A stretch of DNA of 64,000 nt from Mycolicibacterium tusciae JS617 (GCF_000243415.2 NZ_KI912270.1:3472001-3536000); one strand, 5' to 3'. Numbered from the stretch's first letter, positions 33,319 through 43,296 are shown. Translations and numbers: made by a program. Notes: generated from the sequence alone by a model not told the origin.

Positions 33319-36207
33319 GTGCCTTTGCTCGCCATTCTCATCGCCCACGCGGTCGCAACCGCGCTGGCTCCCGTGCTCGTGTACCGCTGGGGTCGGATGG
33401 CGTTCTACCCGCTGGCGCTCGTGCCGCTGGGTTCACTGATCTGGGTCGCGGCCAACTGGCCTCCCCCCGGCGGCGCGGCGACGGTCGACGTGCCGTGGGT
33501 GCCGGAATTGTCGATGAACATCACGCTGCGGTTCGATTCGCTCTCGGCGATCATGAGCGTGCTCGTGCTGGGCATCGGCGCGCTCGTGCTCTTCTATTGC
33601 ACCGACTACTTCCACCATCGAGACGGCCACACCGAGAAGCGGCTGCCGAGTTTCGCCGCCGAACTCGTCGCGTTCTCCGGCGCAATGTTCGGCCTCGTGA
33701 CCAGCGACAACATGCTGCTCCTCTATGTGTTCTGGGAGCTCACCACGGTGCTGTCGTTCCTGCTGGTCGGCCATTACGCCGAGCGCGCCACCAGTAGGCG
33801 GGCGGCGACCCAGGCGCTGCTGGTGACCACATTCGGCGGGCTGGCGATGCTGGTGGGCATCATCGTGCTCGGCAATATCGCCGGCACCTATCTCTTGTCG
33901 GAGCTGATCGCATCGCCGCCGAGTGGAGTCGCGGTGTCGGTGGGGCTGGTGCTCATTCTCATCGGCGCGCTGTCCAAGTCGGCGATCGTGCCGTTGCACT
34001 TCTGGCTGCCGGGGGCGATGGCCGCGCCGACACCGGTCAGTGCCTATCTGCACGCCGCGGCGATGGTCAAGGCCGGCGTCTACCTGGTGGCTCGCCTGAC
34101 ACCCGGGTTCGCCGACGCGGGGCCGTGGCGCCCAACGGTGGTCGCACTCGGGGTGCTGACCATGCTGCTGGCGGGCTGGCGGGCGGTCCGCGAGTACGAC
34201 CTCAAACTGATTCTGGCCTTCGGCACAGTGAGTCAGTTAGGGCTGATCACCTTGATGGTCGGCACAGGCGGCAGCGACATGATGCTGGGCGGGCTGGCGA
34301 TGTTGTGTGCGCACGCCATGTTCAAGGCCGCGCTTTTCATGGTCGTCGGGATCATCGACCACGTCACCGGCACGCGTGACATTCGCAGGCTGGCCTGGCT
34401 CGGCGACCGCGCGCGTCCGCTGCTTCTGATAGCCGTCGCTGCGACGGCGAGTATGGCGGCGCTGCCGCCGTTCTTCGGCTTCGTCGCCAAGGAGGCCGAC
34501 TTCGACACCGTGTTGCACAGCCCCTCTCTCGGTGCGGCGGCGCCCTTCGTGCTCGCATGCATCGTGCTCGGCTCGGTTTTCACCACCATCTACAGCCTGC
34601 GCTTCGTGTGGGGCGCCTTCGGCCGCAAAGGCTTACCGAAGCCGAGTAAGCGCGTCGCCGAAATGAACCGCTCCGCGCCCACCTTCCTGGTCGCTCCGGG
34701 AATCCTCGCCGCGGCAGGGCTGGCCTTCGGATTGTGGCCCGGCGGGCTGGGCAACGTGCTGGACGATTACGCGGACACCGTCCCCGGCGGACAGGATTAC
34801 GACCTCGCACTGTGGCACGGGCTGAACCTGCCGCTGCTGTTGTCGGTGCTCGTGCTCGCCACGGGAACCGCCGCGTTCTTCGGTCGCCAACGACTGCGGC
34901 GGCTGCGCACGGCGCGCGAGCCGTTGTGCAACGCCGACCATCTCTACGACGCCGTCGTCCGCAGGCTGGACCTGTTCGCGGTCGAACTCACCGCTCGCAC
35001 CCAGCGCGGGTCAATCCCCGCCACCCAAGCGGTGATCCTGTCCACTCTGGTGCTGGTGCCGACGGTCGTGCTCGTGCTCGGCGCCCGCGACCGCCCACAC
35101 CTCGAACTCAGCGGCTCACCGCTCCAGATTGTCGTCGGCCTCATCATCCTGGCCGCCGCGCTGGGCGCGTTGATCATGCGCAACCGTCTGGCGGCGGTGT
35201 TACTCGTCGGGGTGACGGGTTACGGCTGCGGCGTCGTCTTCGCGCTTCATGGCGCACCCGACCTCGCCCTCACCCAGTTCCTGGTGGAAACCCTGACTCT
35301 GGTCATCTTCGTATTGGTGTTGCGCACGCTGCCCGCCGAGGCCGACCGCATCCACATCAAGCGGCATCGCTGGCCGCGCGCCGCGCTGGCGCTCGCGGTC
35401 GGCGCGGCGGTGACCACCTTGACGGCATACGCGATGTCGGCACGCACGGGGATCCCGATCGCGTCGCTGATCCCCGACGCGGCGTACTACCGGGGCCACG
35501 GCTCCAACGCCGTCAACGTGCTGCTGGTCGACATCCGAGCCTGGGACACGATGGGCGAGATCATGGTGCTGCTGGTTGCCGCGACGGGAGTCGCCTCGAT
35601 GGTGTTCCGGCACAGGCGTTTCGGAGCGGCACCCAGGGTCTCCGACGCCGGCCAGCCCGACATCGGACGGCTCCCTGCGACGTCGCACAGCCCAGCGATC
35701 GGCGAAATCACCTGGCTGCGCGGCAGCGAACTACGTGACCCGCGGCATCGATCGCTGATCCTGGAAGTCGCGACCCGGCTCATCTTCCCGCTGATCATGG
35801 TGTTGTCGGCGTACTTCTTCTTCGCAGGCCACAACACCCCCGGCGGCGGGTTCGCGGGCGGCTTGACCGCCGGACTTGCGCTCGTGCTGCGCTATCTCGC
35901 GGGTGGCCGTTACGAACTCGGCGAAACGCTGCCGCTCGATGCGGGCAAGATTCTCGGTGCGGGACTGTGCCTTTCGGCGGGAACCGCACTGGGGTCCCTG
36001 TTTGTAGGAGCACCTGTGCTGTCGTCGGCGCTGATCGAGATCGACGTGCCCGTGCTCGGCACCGTGAAGTTCGTCACCGCGTTGTTCTTCGACCTCGGTG
36101 TGTATCTGATCGTCGTCGGCCTCGTCCTCGACGTGTTGCGCAGCCTCGGCGCCCGTATCGACGTGGAGATCGGAGAGGGACGGGGCACGAAGGTGACCGC
36201 CCGATGA
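33319..36207 (+). CDS. mnhA: Mrp Na+/H+ antiporter subunit A with fused MrpB domain
   Basis: This 962-residue membrane protein joins an NADH-dehydrogenase-5-like MrpA (about residues 1-780; SKSAIVPLHFWLPGAMAAPTPVSAYLHAA is recognisable in part) to a C-terminal MrpB domain (about 815-955; AGHNTPGGGFAGGL). MrpA forms the ion path of the multi-subunit antiporter that exports Na+ in exchange for H+, supporting pH and salt tolerance. A/B fusion is usual in actinobacteria. GTG start. It overlaps mnhC by 4 nt, and all seven functions lie in one operon. Confidence 0.95.
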   Translation: MPLLAILIAHAVATALAPVLVYRWGRMAFYPLALVPLGSLIWVAANWPPPGGAATVDVPWVPELSMNITLRFDSLSAIMSVLVLGIGALVLFYCTDYFHHRDGHTEKRLPSFAAELVAFSGAMFGLVTSDNMLLLYVFWELTTVLSFLLVGHYAERATSRRAATQALLVTTFGGLAMLVGIIVLGNIAGTYLLSELIASPPSGVAVSVGLVLILIGALSKSAIVPLHFWLPGAMAAPTPVSAYLHAAAMVKAGVYLVARLTPGFADAGPWRPTVVALGVLTMLLAGWRAVREYDLKLILAFGTVSQLGLITLMVGTGGSDMMLGGLAMLCAHAMFKAALFMVVGIIDHVTGTRDIRRLAWLGDRARPLLLIAVAATASMAALPPFFGFVAKEADFDTVLHSPSLGAAAPFVLACIVLGSVFTTIYSLRFVWGAFGRKGLPKPSKRVAEMNRSAPTFLVAPGILAAAGLAFGLWPGGLGNVLDDYADTVPGGQDYDLALWHGLNLPLLLSVLVLATGTAAFFGRQRLRRLRTAREPLCNADHLYDAVVRRLDLFAVELTARTQRGSIPATQAVILSTLVLVPTVVLVLGARDRPHLELSGSPLQIVVGLIILAAALGALIMRNRLAAVLLVGVTGYGCGVVFALHGAPDLALTQFLVETLTLVIFVLVLRTLPAEADRIHIKRHRWPRAALALAVGAAVTTLTAYAMSARTGIPIASLIPDAAYYRGHGSNAVNVLLVDIRAWDTMGEIMVLLVAATGVASMVFRHRRFGAAPRVSDAGQPDIGRLPATSHSPAIGEITWLRGSELRDPRHRSLILEVATRLIFPLIMVLSAYFFFAGHNTPGGGFAGGLTAGLALVLRYLAGGRYELGETLPLDAGKILGAGLCLSAGTALGSLFVGAPVLSSALIEIDVPVLGTVKFVTALFFDLGVYLIVVGLVLDVLRSLGARIDVEIGEGRGTKVTAR

Positions 36208-36674
36208 CCACCTCATTCGTTCCGCTCGTCCTGCTCGGCGGGCTCACCAGCGCCGGTGTCTACCTCCTGCTCGAGCGCAACCTGACCCGAATGTTGTTGG
36301 GGTTGCTGCTGATCGGCAATGCGATCAACCTGCTCATCCTGGTGGTCGGCGGTCCGTCCGGCAACCCACCGATCAGGGGCCGCACCAGCGACGGCAACAC
36401 AACCACTGCTGATCCTTTGGCGCAGGGCATGATCCTGACGGCCATCGTGATCACAATGGGTATCGCGGCATTCGTCATGGCGCTGGCATACCGGTCCTAC
36501 CGGTTGACCACTGAAGAGGAAGTCGGCCTCGATCCCGAGGACGCAAAGGTCTCCGAGAAGGCCGCGATGGACGTCGCCGCGGTAGAACAGGACCGCGCGC
36601 GACTCGACGTCTCACGTGACACCGACCTGCCCGACGAGTTGGATGCACTGCCCGGATACGAGGGGTCCAAGTGA
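36204..36674 (+). CDS. mnhC: Mrp Na+/H+ antiporter subunit C
   Basis: This 156-residue subunit resembles NuoK: three hydrophobic segments within the first 100 residues (GGLTSAGVYLLLERNLTRMLLG in part, LLIGNAINLLILVVGG, LTAIVITMGIAAFVMALAYR). An unusual long hydrophilic acidic C-terminal tail (about 105-156) follows. ATG overlaps the mnhA stop (ATGA), and its own stop overlaps the mnhD GTG. The long upstream open frame from 35967 is a shadow inside mnhA. Confidence 0.93.
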   Translation: MTTSFVPLVLLGGLTSAGVYLLLERNLTRMLLGLLLIGNAINLLILVVGGPSGNPPIRGRTSDGNTTTADPLAQGMILTAIVITMGIAAFVMALAYRSYRLTTEEEVGLDPEDAKVSEKAAMDVAAVEQDRARLDVSRDTDLPDELDALPGYEGSK

Positions 36675-38266
36675 GCGCCGCAAGTGTCCTGATCCCGCTG
36701 CCGGCGCTGATCCCGACTCTCGGCGCGGCGGCGACGATGATCGCAGGCCGCCGGCCCCGGCTGCAGCGGGCCATCACGCTTGCCGCGCTGTCGGTCGTCG
36801 TCGCGGTGTGCTGCGCGCTGCTGTACCTCGCCGACCGGGCCGGCACCCTCGTGCTGAACGTCGGCGGCTGGGGGCAGTCGGTGCCCGGCATGGGTCCGCT
36901 GGGCATCACGCTGGTGGTGGACCGATTGTCGGCGTTAATGCTCGTGGTGTCGTCGATCGTGTTGCTGGCCGTGGTGTTCTACGCGATCGGCCAGGGCATC
37001 CGCGACGGCGACGAACGTCAGCCGGTGTCGATCTTCATGCCCACCTACCTGGTGCTCTCCGCGGGTGTCTGCATGGCGTTTTTGGCCGGCGACCTGTTCA
37101 ACCTCTACGTCGGGTTCGAGGTCTTGCTTTCGGCGAGCTTTGTGCTGCTGACCATCGGAGCGAGTAAAGACCGTGTGCGAGCCGGCATCTCGTACGTGAT
37201 GGTCTCGATGGTCTCATCGCTGATATTCCTGTTCGGCATCGCGCTGGTCTACGCCGCCACCGGAACCTTGAACATGGCGGAGATCGCGGTGCGACTTGAC
37301 GACGTGTCGGCCGGGACCAGGTCCGCGATGTTCGCCGTCCTGTTGGTGGCGTTCGGCATCAAGGCTGCGGTCTTCCCGCTGTCGACGTGGTTGCCCGACT
37401 CCTACCCGACTGCTCCCGCACCGGTGACCGCGGTGTTCGCCGGCCTGCTCACCAAGGTCGGTGTGTACGCAATCATCCGGGCGCACTCACTGTTGTTCCC
37501 GTCCGGCGGGCTCGATCCCCTGCTGTTGGTCGCGGCGCTGCTGACCATGCTCATCGGCATCCTCGGCGCGATCGCGCAGAACGATATCAAGCGACTGCTG
37601 TCGTTCACTTTGGTCAGTCACATCGGCTACATGGTGTTCGGCATCGCACTGTCCAGCCAGCTCGGTATGTCGGGCGCGATCTACTACGTGGCACACCACA
37701 TCCTGGTTCAGACCACGCTGTTCTTGGTCGTCGGACTGATCGAGCGGCAGGCCGGCGCCTCAACGCTGCAACGGCTCGGCGGCTTGGCGGCCGCCAGCCC
37801 TCTGTTGGCGTTCGTGTTCGTCGTGCCTGCACTCAATCTCGGTGGCATACCGCCGTTCTCGGGGTTCGTCGGGAAGGTCGCACTGCTGGAGGCGGGTGCG
37901 CAGAATGGCTCCGTGCTGGCCTGGACGCTGGTCGGCGGCGGTGTGGTGACCAGCTTGCTCACTCTGTACGTGGTGACGCGGGTGTGGACCAAGGCGTTCT
38001 GGCGTACTCGTACCGATGCGCCCGAGGGCCATCTCTCCGGGTCGTCGCCGTCCGCATTGCTCGACGAACCGGAGGACATCCAGTTCGTCGACCGTGATCG
38101 TGTCGGCCGCATGCCCTTCGGGATGGTCGCACCGACAGGTGCGCTGATCATGGTCGGCATCGCGATGACCGTGTTCGCCGGCCCGATCTTCGCGTACAGC
38201 GAGCGCGCCTCCAGCGAGGTGCTTGATCGCAGCCAGTACATCACCGCGGTGGTGGGTAACCGGTGA
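36671..38266 (+). CDS. mnhD: Mrp Na+/H+ antiporter subunit D
   Basis: This 531-residue NuoN/NuoM-like polytopic subunit has about 14 hydrophobic segments. Diagnostic parts are LYVGFEVLLSASFVLL, AAVFPLSTWLPDSYPTAPAPV and GGIPPFSGFVGKVALL. It makes the second proton-pumping-type channel of the Mrp complex. GTG start overlapping mnhC by 4 nt. A hydrophilic insert near residues 445-480 (EGHLSGSSPSALLDEPED) precedes the last membrane segment. Confidence 0.95.
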   Translation: MSAASVLIPLPALIPTLGAAATMIAGRRPRLQRAITLAALSVVVAVCCALLYLADRAGTLVLNVGGWGQSVPGMGPLGITLVVDRLSALMLVVSSIVLLAVVFYAIGQGIRDGDERQPVSIFMPTYLVLSAGVCMAFLAGDLFNLYVGFEVLLSASFVLLTIGASKDRVRAGISYVMVSMVSSLIFLFGIALVYAATGTLNMAEIAVRLDDVSAGTRSAMFAVLLVAFGIKAAVFPLSTWLPDSYPTAPAPVTAVFAGLLTKVGVYAIIRAHSLLFPSGGLDPLLLVAALLTMLIGILGAIAQNDIKRLLSFTLVSHIGYMVFGIALSSQLGMSGAIYYVAHHILVQTTLFLVVGLIERQAGASTLQRLGGLAAASPLLAFVFVVPALNLGGIPPFSGFVGKVALLEAGAQNGSVLAWTLVGGGVVTSLLTLYVVTRVWTKAFWRTRTDAPEGHLSGSSPSALLDEPEDIQFVDRDRVGRMPFGMVAPTGALIMVGIAMTVFAGPIFAYSERASSEVLDRSQYITAVVGNR

Positions 38267-38796
38267 GACGAATTGTGTTGCGGGTCTGGGTGATCTGTTG
38301 GCTGGTGCTCGTCTGGATTCTGTTGTGGGGCACGTTCTCGGCAGCCAACATCCTGTCGGGCCTCGCGGTCGCCCTTCTGATCACGTGGCTGCTACCGCTG
38401 CCTGCCGTGCCCGTGGAGGGAAGGGTGCACCCGCTGTCGTTGCTTCGATTGCTCCTCACCGTCGTGTACTTCCTGGTGCTGTCATCCGTGCAAGTCGCCG
38501 TGCTGGCGGTGAGGCCGGGACCGCCGCCGTTGTCGGCTGTGTTGCGCGCGCACCTGTCGGTGAAATCGGATCTGGTGCTGGCACTGGCAGTGAACATCTT
38601 CAACCTGATCCCGGGGTCGATCGTGCTGGAGATCGACCAGACCCGTCGAATGCTTTACATGCACGTCCTCGATATCGGCACGGACCGTGCGATGAGCCGG
38701 TTCCACCGGCAGGTCGCGGTGGTGGAAAGGCTGTTGGTCTCCAGCTTCGAACGCGACGAAGACTGGCGGCCGACGGTCAATCAGGAGAGCCCATGA
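38263..38796 (+). CDS. mnhE: Mrp Na+/H+ antiporter subunit E
   Basis: This 177-residue subunit has two to three N-terminal hydrophobic segments and then the soluble MrpE domain, with the conserved LALAVNIFNLIPGSIVLEID and MLYMHVLDIGTD. The middle motif reads NLIPGS, where many homologues have TPGT. It is needed for assembly and activity of the Mrp complex. GTG start overlapping mnhD by 4 nt; stop overlapping mnhF by 4 nt. Confidence 0.93.
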   Translation: MRRIVLRVWVICWLVLVWILLWGTFSAANILSGLAVALLITWLLPLPAVPVEGRVHPLSLLRLLLTVVYFLVLSSVQVAVLAVRPGPPPLSAVLRAHLSVKSDLVLALAVNIFNLIPGSIVLEIDQTRRMLYMHVLDIGTDRAMSRFHRQVAVVERLLVSSFERDEDWRPTVNQESP

Positions 38797-39080
38797 CGGT
38801 CGTTTGGGTCATCGCCGCCGCAATGATCATCGCCGCGGCGGTCTGCACGATGTTCCGCCTGCTGGCGGGGCCGAGCACGTTGGATCGTCTGGTGGCGGTC
38901 GACGCCCTTGTGGCAGTAGCGATGTGCGGGGTCGGTATCTGGGCCGCATTCAGCCTCGACACCACGGTCACCTACGGATTGGCCGCCCTGTCGCTGATCA
39001 GTTTCGTGGGATCTGTCAGCGTCGCGAGGTTCCGCGTGCCGGACATCGACTCTCGTGGCGCGCCGAGGAGACGACGATGA
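38793..39080 (+). CDS. mnhF: Mrp Na+/H+ antiporter subunit F
   Basis: This 95-residue subunit has three hydrophobic segments and the typical RLLAGPSTLDRLVAVDAL motif after the first; it ends with a basic RGAPRRRR tail. ATG overlaps the mnhE stop (ATGA). Length and motif fit MrpF exactly. The longer open frame from 38223 lies over mnhE in a different frame and is rejected. Confidence 0.93.
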   Translation: MTVVWVIAAAMIIAAAVCTMFRLLAGPSTLDRLVAVDALVAVAMCGVGIWAAFSLDTTVTYGLAALSLISFVGSVSVARFRVPDIDSRGAPRRRR

Positions 39081-39433
39081 ACGTCTGGGACATCGTGACC
39101 GCCGTACTCGTCCTCGGCGGGTCGGCACTGGCACTGACCGCGGCGATCGGTGTGGTCCGCTTCCCCGACACGCTCACCCGTATGCACGCGGCGTCCAAGC
39201 CCCAGGTGCTGGGCCTGCTGCTGGTGCTGTTCGGCGCCGCGATCCGGCTGAGAGGGCACGCCGATGTCGGGATGCTCATCCTCACCGGGTTGTTCACCGT
39301 CATCACCGCGCCGGTGGTGGCCAACCGGGTTGGCCAACTGGCATACCGGGAACAGAACGTGCGTGATGACTTGCTGACGAAGGACGAAATGCACGAGTTT
39401 GCCGAACCCGAGGGTGGCAATGGCCAGGACTGA
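39077..39433 (+). CDS. mnhG: Mrp Na+/H+ antiporter subunit G
   Basis: This 118-residue subunit has the MrpG signature GVVRFPDTLTRMHAASKPQVLG and three hydrophobic segments. A polar C-terminal tail (LAYREQNVRDDLLTKDEMHE) follows. ATG overlaps the mnhF stop by 4 nt. It is the last antiporter gene. The following methyltransferase gene begins 14 nt before its stop, so it may be read from the same mRNA. Confidence 0.93.
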   Translation: MNVWDIVTAVLVLGGSALALTAAIGVVRFPDTLTRMHAASKPQVLGLLLVLFGAAIRLRGHADVGMLILTGLFTVITAPVVANRVGQLAYREQNVRDDLLTKDEMHEFAEPEGGNGQD

Positions 39434-40316
39434 GGACGACAGCTGGGACATCACCGAGGGTGTCGGCGCTACCGCCCTCGGGGTGGCGTGGGCCCGGGCT
39501 CAGGAGGCATCATCGCAATGCGCACTGTTCACCGACACCTACGCCCAGCGCTTCATCGATGCGGCCATCGCCCGCGGTTGGCAGCTGCCGCCGACCCACA
39601 TGACGGAGCGCATCCGGGCAATCTCGAACTATGCCGCATCACGGACTAAGTGGTTCGACGACTTCTTCGTCGCCGCGAGCGCCCACGGGATCGCGCAGGC
39701 GGTCATCCTCGCCGCCGGGCTCGACGCCAGGGCCTGGCGACTGCCGTGGGGCGATGACAGCGTGGTGTACGAAATCGACCAGCCGAAAGTGCTTGCCTTC
39801 AAGGCCGATACGTTGGCCGACGACCAGCCCGCGGCTCGTTACGTCGCGGTTCCCATCGACCTGCGTCAGGACTGGCCGACCGCCCTGCGCGACGCCGGAT
39901 TCGATCCTGAGCAACCGACGTCGTGGGCCGCCGAAGGGCTGCTGCCGTATCTGCCCGCGCAGGGACAGGACCTGCTGTTCGAGCGCATCCATGAACTCAG
40001 TGCCCCTGGCAGCCGGGTCGCGGTCGAGTCGTTCGGCGCCGGGTTCTTCAATCCTGAGTACCTCGCGAGCCGACGCGAGCAGCTGCGCCAGATGCGGGAA
40101 GCGGCGGGTCCCGACAACACTGACGACACCGGAACCCCCGATGTCGCTGATCTTTGGTTTATCGAGGACCGCGCCGATGTCGCCGAATGGCTGATGGACC
40201 ACGGGTGGCGGGTGTCCTCGGAGCATGCCGGCACGCTGATGGAACGCTACGGCCGCCGGTCTTCGGATGACGACGTGACGCCGCGCACCGTCTTTGTCGA
40301 GGGCACTCGCGCCTAG
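39420..40316 (+). CDS. SAM-dependent methyltransferase (TIGR00027/LCM family)
   Basis: This 298-residue protein belongs to the mycobacterial leucine-carboxyl-methyltransferase-like family. It has WDITEGVGATALGVAWARA at the N-terminus, SNYAASRTKWFDDFF, the SAM motif VILAAGLDARAWRLPW, VVYEIDQPKVLAFK and AEGLLPYLP. Mycobacteria carry many paralogues; methyl acceptors are mostly unknown. I took ATG at 39420, with GAGGG upstream, where homology begins. It overlaps mnhG by 14 nt and is convergent with the LON-domain gene. Confidence 0.92.
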   Translation: MARTEDDSWDITEGVGATALGVAWARAQEASSQCALFTDTYAQRFIDAAIARGWQLPPTHMTERIRAISNYAASRTKWFDDFFVAASAHGIAQAVILAAGLDARAWRLPWGDDSVVYEIDQPKVLAFKADTLADDQPAARYVAVPIDLRQDWPTALRDAGFDPEQPTSWAAEGLLPYLPAQGQDLLFERIHELSAPGSRVAVESFGAGFFNPEYLASRREQLRQMREAAGPDNTDDTGTPDVADLWFIEDRADVAEWLMDHGWRVSSEHAGTLMERYGRRSSDDDVTPRTVFVEGTRA

Positions 40317-40324
40317 CGGGCAAT

Positions 40325-40957
40325 CTATTCAGATAGCTGGAACTCGACCATCGCGGTGACTGTGTCGACCGCTTCACCGAGTGCCGCCACTCGTGCGGCG
40401 ACCGTGGGTGCGGCGAGCACGGCGTACCGGTCCGCCTGCCCCATCGGGAGACGGGAAGCCAAGGTGTACAACCACATCGCAGCATCGCCCGACGCGTCGG
40501 CGCCAGCGACAATGTCTCGCGCGGCCACCTGCGCACCACGCGCGGTGGCGATCCGCTCGAACAACGCGATCATGCGATCCTCGATGTCTTTGATCGCTTC
40601 CACGTCGACGCTCTCACCCGGTTCATCTGGCCAGGGCTCTACCGCCGCCCGCGGGTACGGATTGTCGGGCTGCCACTCCAGGACCCGGATCCGCTCGGCC
40701 ATCACACAGCGCAATCGATAGCGGCCGCCCCCTAAGTCGGCACTCTCGGTGATGTGGGCCATCGCGCCGACGTCGCTGCGGATATCGCCGCCGCCGACCT
40801 CGCGTCCCGCGGCGATCAGCACCACCCCGAACGCCGGATCATCCGTGGCGAGGCAGTCCGAAACCATTGCGGTGTAGCGAGGTTCGAAGACCCGAAGCGG
40901 TAGCTCCTCGCCGGGCAGCATCGCAACCTGCAGCGGGAACATGGGCGTGGTGGGCAC
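40325..40957 (-). CDS. LON substrate-binding-domain protein (Rv0434-like)
   Basis: This 210-residue protein is a lone Lon N-terminal domain: MFPLQVAMLPGEELPLRVFEPRY is recognisable in part (PGEELPLRVFEPRY), FGVVLI and GRYRLRCVMAERIRV, followed by a helical end. It lacks the ATPase and protease domains of Lon, so it probably binds protein partners. It is adjacent to the YbdK-type ligase gene with no gap (stop of that gene at 40958), suggesting co-transcription. By order it matches Rv0434. Confidence 0.88.
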   Translation of the reverse strand: MPTTPMFPLQVAMLPGEELPLRVFEPRYTAMVSDCLATDDPAFGVVLIAAGREVGGGDIRSDVGAMAHITESADLGGGRYRLRCVMAERIRVLEWQPDNPYPRAAVEPWPDEPGESVDVEAIKDIEDRMIALFERIATARGAQVAARDIVAGADASGDAAMWLYTLASRLPMGQADRYAVLAAPTVAARVAALGEAVDTVTAMVEFQLSE

Positions 40958-42094
40958 TCAGATGTCCAGTTCGGCGACCAGTGCGTCGACCACCGCACGC
41001 AGATCGCCGTCGTGCTCCTCGGCGACCCGCCGTTGACGTTGGTAGGACCCACCCGAGTGGGCGATTTCGGAGACCAACCGCAGTTCGTCAGCACAATGCA
41101 GCGAGGCGGCGACAGGCTCGAGCCGGTTCAGTAGGTCGTCGAGATCGTCGGTGACCAGCCGCTCGTTGCTGTCCTCGTCGAGGATGATAACCGCGTCCAG
41201 GCCGTAACGGGCTGCGCGCCACTTGTTTTCCTGTACATGCCAGGGCGGCATGGTGGGGAGGCGCTCGCCGGCGTCCAGGCGGTGGTCGAGGTCGACGATC
41301 AGACAGTGAGTCAACGCCACCAACGCGCTCAACTCACGGATGTTGGATACCCCGTCGAAGATCCGCACCTCCACCGTGCCTATGTGCGGCGAGGGCCTGA
41401 TATCCCAACGGATTTCATTCATGTGGTCGATGATGCCGGTCTTCTTCTGATCGTGGACGAAGCCTTCCCACTCGCGCCACGTCTGGAAGTGGAACGGCAA
41501 GCCGGCCGTCGGCAGCTGCTGAAACATCATGGCCCGGTTGGACGCATAACCGGTGTCCTCACCGTCCCAGAACGGCGATGACGCGGAGAGCGCCAACAGG
41601 TGCGGATAATGGTTGAGCAGCGACGTGTTGATCGCCATCACCTTGTGCGCGGACGAGATGCCCACGTGCACATGGACACCCCAGATCAGCATTTGACGCC
41701 CCCACCACTGCGTGCGCTTGATCAACTCGGCGTAGCGGGGCGCGTCGGTCAGGCTCTCCGGGGACCATTTCGCAAACGGATGTGTACCCGCACAGAACAA
41801 CTCCATGTTGCGGTCGCGGACGATCTTGCGTGCCGCCCCCAACGTCGAACGCAGGTCGTCCATCGCCTCGGGAACGGAATCGTTGATGCCGGTGACGATC
41901 TCGACGGTGTTGCGCAGCAGTTCCTTGTGTACCCGCGGGTTGTTCGCGCCGAGCTCCTCGATCACCTCGGTGGCGACGTTGCTCACATCGCGGGTCTCGG
42001 CGTCGACGAGTGCAAACTCCCACTCCACCCCGAGCGTCGGCCGAGGTGAGCCGACGAAATCTATGTGGTGGTTAGCTTGCGCCGATGACACCAC
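40958..42094 (-). CDS. Glutamate-cysteine ligase-like carboxylate-amine ligase (YbdK/GCS2 type, Rv0433-like)
   Basis: This protein of about 378 residues matches the GCS2 family: [44 protein letters not shown] and [12 protein letters not shown]. Such enzymes form gamma-glutamyl or related amide bonds with ATP; YbdK itself has only weak glutamate-cysteine ligase activity, so the real substrate is open. The start is uncertain: GTG at 42094 has GGAAAG at 8 nt and fits the length of Rv0433, while ATG 42115 and 42157 are in frame. It overlaps the 3' end of sodC. Confidence 0.88.
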   Translation of the reverse strand: MVSSAQANHHIDFVGSPRPTLGVEWEFALVDAETRDVSNVATEVIEELGANNPRVHKELLRNTVEIVTGINDSVPEAMDDLRSTLGAARKIVRDRNMELFCAGTHPFAKWSPESLTDAPRYAELIKRTQWWGRQMLIWGVHVHVGISSAHKVMAINTSLLNHYPHLLALSASSPFWDGEDTGYASNRAMMFQQLPTAGLPFHFQTWREWEGFVHDQKKTGIIDHMNEIRWDIRPSPHIGTVEVRIFDGVSNIRELSALVALTHCLIVDLDHRLDAGERLPTMPPWHVQENKWRAARYGLDAVIILDEDSNERLVTDDLDDLLNRLEPVAASLHCADELRLVSEIAHSGGSYQRQRRVAEEHDGDLRAVVDALVAELDI

Positions 42095-42770
42095 ACGCCA
42101 CACGCTTTCCGGCATCACCTGTCGCCAGGGTGGTCTCGTCTGGCGGCGGGTCGCCATTGACCTGCTGGTAGCGCTCCGGCGGGATGTTGGCGAAGTTGTC
42201 CGCCTTCTCGTGAATGATGATGGCGGTCTTGGCCTCGCCCGTCAGGTCCTCCGCGGTGAACGCGTCGGTCGTCGTCACCACCAACGCCGAGCCGTCCGCG
42301 CGAACCTGCAGCGATGACAGGTCACCGCTCGCGGGGTGGCCGCTGTGTCCGGCCACCTGTAAATGTCCACCGGCCGAATTGAAGTCACCGGGCGCACCGC
42401 CGGTCGGGGCGACCGAGTTGGCCTCGCACTTGCCGACCGAGTGGATGTGCATGCCGTGGAAGCCGGGCGCCAGTTCTCCCGGCGCGGTGGTCTGCACAGT
42501 GACGGTGGCGTAGTTCCCGGTGAACGCGATCTCGGCCGTCGCGACCGTGGTTCCGTTCGGGAGTTTCAGTTCGGTGGTCAGCGTCTCCCCACTGGCCTGA
42601 CCCTCGTGGCCACCTCCGTGCTCATCGGGCGGCGCCGACGGTGCCGGCGAGCCGGTCCAGACCGACGGCGTCGTGCCCGGCGTGGTTGCGGGTTCTTCGG
42701 GAGCGGCACAGGCGCTCAACACGAGAGCGGGAACGGCGAAGCCAGCTGCGACAGCGACGGTCTTGAGCAT
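42072..42770 (-). CDS. sodC: SodC, Cu(/Zn) superoxide dismutase lipoprotein
   Basis: This 232-residue protein has a lipoprotein signal with lipobox LSAC, a Thr/Pro/Ala linker and the SOD domain. Cu ligands are expected in [11 protein letters not shown], and the region [21 protein letters not shown] contains further His; late [10 protein letters not shown] and CGVIG complete the fold and disulphide. It dismutates superoxide outside the membrane. The M. tuberculosis SodC is reported to work without zinc, which may apply here. I took ATG at 42770, not the upstream TTG. The YbdK-type gene starts within its last codons. Confidence 0.94.
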   Translation of the reverse strand: MLKTVAVAAGFAVPALVLSACAAPEEPATTPGTTPSVWTGSPAPSAPPDEHGGGHEGQASGETLTTELKLPNGTTVATAEIAFTGNYATVTVQTTAPGELAPGFHGMHIHSVGKCEANSVAPTGGAPGDFNSAGGHLQVAGHSGHPASGDLSSLQVRADGSALVVTTTDAFTAEDLTGEAKTAIIIHEKADNFANIPPERYQQVNGDPPPDETTLATGDAGKRVACGVIGAS

Positions 42771-42780
42771 GTGCAAGAGC

Positions 42781-43242
42781 CTAACCGGTGACCACCACGA
42801 GCACCCCCGGCGGCTGCTCTGCCAATTCGGGCAGTCGCGGTTCGACCGGCGCGTCCAACAACCTGCCGACTTCCTCTGCAGCTTCCCGCTCCCCGGGCGC
42901 TTCGGTGAAGTACACGGTGTTGACTGTCACCTCGGGCAGCTCGAGGTTCCCGGTCTCGGCGACGTTCCAGCCATCCTCACGGAGCCGATTGGCCATGCCT
43001 TCCGCGGCGCCCTGAACTGTCGAGATGTTGAACACCCGCACCTCGGGGCGTGCCGGCGTCGGCGACTCCGACGGACTCGCGCGGGTGGTGGTTGCGGTGG
43101 TCGTCGCGATGGGCGATTGCTCACCCTCGTCGTCGCCGGCACCCATCGCCTGGAAGCCCACCAGCAGAAATACGACGCCAAGGAACAGCAGCACCATCAC
43201 CATGGCGCGCAGGGGTAGGCCAGAGGAGCTCTGCTGATTCAT
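42781..43242 (-). CDS. virR: VirR-like LytR_C-domain membrane protein (Rv0431)
   Basis: This 153-residue protein has one N-terminal membrane anchor (about residues 12-33), a Thr/Ser/Pro-rich linker and a LytR_C domain ([21 protein letters not shown] in part, then GWNVAETGN). In M. tuberculosis the equivalent Rv0431 (VirR) restrains vesicle release and binds cell-wall proteins. ATG at 43242 is chosen over GTG at 43251; neither has a good ribosome site. It ends 10 nt before sodC on the same strand, the conserved Rv0432-Rv0431 neighbourhood. Confidence 0.87.
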   Translation of the reverse strand: MNQQSSSGLPLRAMVMVLLFLGVVFLLVGFQAMGAGDDEGEQSPIATTTATTTRASPSESPTPARPEVRVFNISTVQGAAEGMANRLREDGWNVAETGNLELPEVTVNTVYFTEAPGEREAAEEVGRLLDAPVEPRLPELAEQPPGVLVVVTG

Positions 43243-43296
43243 TGCGTTCACTGTATCCAGCCGGACAAGCGGGTCGGTGAATCCCCCGACGGGGGC

